Shown in pieces: positions 62,866 through 64,000 of a stretch of 64,000 bases of DNA. The DNA is taken from contig NZ_PEIB01000013.1 in assembly GCF_004116385.1 (NCBI RefSeq), forward strand, positions 62,001 to 126,000, read 5' to 3'. Below the pieces are notes generated by a model, which was not told the DNA's origin, did not search any database, and was given only the letters and a program-made list of their open reading frames with translations. A program made the position numbers and the translations under genes. Numbering within the stretch: the first letter of the stretch is position 1; each line of letters starts with the position of its first letter. The stretch comes from Veronia nyctiphanis. GTDB taxonomy: Bacteria > Pseudomonadota > Gammaproteobacteria > Enterobacterales > Vibrionaceae.

Positions 62866-62961
62866 ATGAAAAGGGATCTATCAAAAATTAACATCACCAA
62901 GTTTGGCCTTTGTTCTTACTTAGTAATGGTGACATGTTTATTTCTTGGCTTTTCACAATAA
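62866..62961 (+). CDS. 31-residue predicted membrane peptide directly after attC site 3
   Basis: ATG with AAGGA seven bases upstream. The peptide is MKRDLSKINITKFGL followed by a hydrophobic stretch (CSYLVMVTCLFLGF). Position right after an attC-like site and the good ribosome-binding site support translation. It ends two bases before an ABC exporter start, so it may act as a leader or partner. No homologue known to me. Confidence 0.5.
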   Translation: MKRDLSKINITKFGLCSYLVMVTCLFLGFSQ

Positions 62962-62963
62962 AA

Positions 62964-64000
62964 ATGAGAATACTAAAATCTAATATGAGTTCTTTTCTTC
63001 AAGCCTGCACCATAACCTTCGGACAAAGTCCACTATATAGCTTTGCATGGCTTACTCTGCTGATTTTGCGTGCACTTTCTTTTCCGTTTACCGTTTGGTT
63101 GACTGGGCAAATTATCGATGAAATCCTAGTCTTTGAAGACGCCTCCATGTGGCATCAAATCAAACTAGGTGCCATGTGGCTGCTTAGCTTAACCATAGCC
63201 AGTGCAGTCACTCCCTGGCATACCTACTTTCAATATGCCATCGCCGATGTTTCATTAAAGCAACTACAGTCAGATCTTATCGGTAAGTTGCACCAAACAC
63301 CCGATCTCACCATGTTGGAATCGAAATCTTTCCACGACGACGTCAGCTTTGTACAACGCTGCCTGGAATACACGCCCGGAAACTTTATCTCTACTTGCGG
63401 CCGTATCGTCGAAAACTTGATCACCAGTGTGGCACTGATAGCCATAGTACTGCAGGTAAGTTGGTTAGTTGGCCTGATCATGCTGGCCGCATTACTGCCA
63501 CATGCTTTAATGATGAAGTTCTTGGCCAAGTACAACCATTGGAACGCACGATTAAACACTGAGCCTTGGAAGGAAATCCAATATTGTTCTCTTTCGTTAA
63601 ATGATGAGGCTATTAGCAAAGAATCACGTTTCTTTTCACTGGGTAACTACTTGGTGGACAAAACCCAGCTGCATTTCGACAAGCTTAATAGGCAACTAAA
63701 ATCTGCTCGATTTAAAAGTACCAGCTACCCCATCCCTACCTTACTAATCCTGCAACTTGGCTCGGTGATCAGCCTGCTGTTGGTATTACAAGATTTTCAA
63801 GCTGGATTGATCAGCGCTGCGGCGATTGTAGTGGTATTGCAAAGCCTTTACGGGATCCAAAGCAGACTGGAAGCCCTGTTAGAAGGGGTTAATGTTGTCA
63901 CCTATTACCTACTCAACTTCAATGCCATATTCCGCGTACAGGCTATTCAAGCAAAGATTCAGTTGGCGAAGCCCCCCTTGCCCTTAGTTCCCCAGCAAGA
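62964..64000 (+). CDS. ABC exporter, membrane-domain part (runs off the window)
   Basis: Open from ATG at 62964 (or 62985, MSSFLQACTITFGQ) to the window end, 345 codons. It has helices at ~20-40, 70-90, 150-172, 176-190 and 260-300, and motifs of the exporter fold (YFQYAIADVSLKQLQSDLIGKL; LESKSFHDDVSFVQRC). No ATPase motif is reached yet. The family is inferred from the membrane domain alone. It follows attC site 3 but is long for a cassette gene and may mark the array edge. Confidence 0.75.
   Translation, partial: MRILKSNMSSFLQACTITFGQSPLYSFAWLTLLILRALSFPFTVWLTGQIIDEILVFEDASMWHQIKLGAMWLLSLTIASAVTPWHTYFQYAIADVSLKQLQSDLIGKLHQTPDLTMLESKSFHDDVSFVQRCLEYTPGNFISTCGRIVENLITSVALIAIVLQVSWLVGLIMLAALLPHALMMKFLAKYNHWNARLNTEPWKEIQYCSLSLNDEAISKESRFFSLGNYLVDKTQLHFDKLNRQLKSARFKSTSYPIPTLLILQLGSVISLLLVLQDFQAGLISAAAIVVVLQSLYGIQSRLEALLEGVNVVTYYLLNFNAIFRVQAIQAKIQLAKPPLPLVPQQ

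Overview
The window looks like an origin-proximal stretch of a Vibrionaceae chromosome. I base this on gene content and order: ftsY-ftsE-ftsX-rpoH, glpE-glpG, ubiC-ubiA/plsB/lexA, nfuA/comF/bioH, tex, greB/ompR-envZ, and gmk-rpoZ-spoT-trmH-recG are arranged as in that family. The genus cannot be fixed from the sequence alone. No rRNA, tRNA or CRISPR was seen.

Layout. 1-5.1 kb, minus strand: a YqiJ (OB-fold membrane protein)/YqiK (flotillin)/DUF3686 ATPase operon, then yhhL and rsmD. 5.3-10.9 kb, plus strand: SRP receptor and FtsEX, sigma-32, then glpEG. 11-17.2 kb: two envelope or unknown genes, ubiquinone synthesis (ubiCA), plsB, and lexA with two SOS boxes. 17.6-25.4 kb: a complete cytochrome c oxidase cluster in which subunit II carries a fused cytochrome c domain, with its assembly factors (CtaG, SURF1) and heme A synthesis (CtaA, CtaB). 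25.4-33 kb: dinF, nfuA, comF, bioH, two small unknown proteins, tex and greB. 33.2-36.5 kb: an M16 peptidase lipoprotein gene between greB and ompR, bounded by a perfect 36-bp direct repeat. 36.5-45.2 kb: ompR-envZ, a GntR regulator, and the recG-trmH-spoT-rpoZ-gmk block.

45.8-58 kb is more variable: a YtrA-type regulator with an ABC transporter, a divergent glyoxalase/monooxygenase pair around a palindromic operator, an ABC exporter, a patatin phospholipase with a histone-H1-like tail, small enzymes, and a large lipoprotein that carries four beta-repeat units and a metzincin zinc motif.

58-64 kb is accessory DNA: an array of GGTGTACCA motifs, then genes separated by attC-like recombination sites, resembling an integron cassette cluster without an integrase in view. 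It contains a P-loop kinase, a GNAT acetyltransferase, a peptidase E gene with an in-frame stop, an inverted serine hydrolase and the start of an ABC exporter.

A window-wide caution: at least 17 single-base shifts, nearly all deletions and mostly in short homopolymers, break conserved and even essential genes (ftsY, spoT, ctaB, tex, rsmD). The pattern points to sequencing or assembly error more than gene decay, so these genes are given as single loci across the shift.
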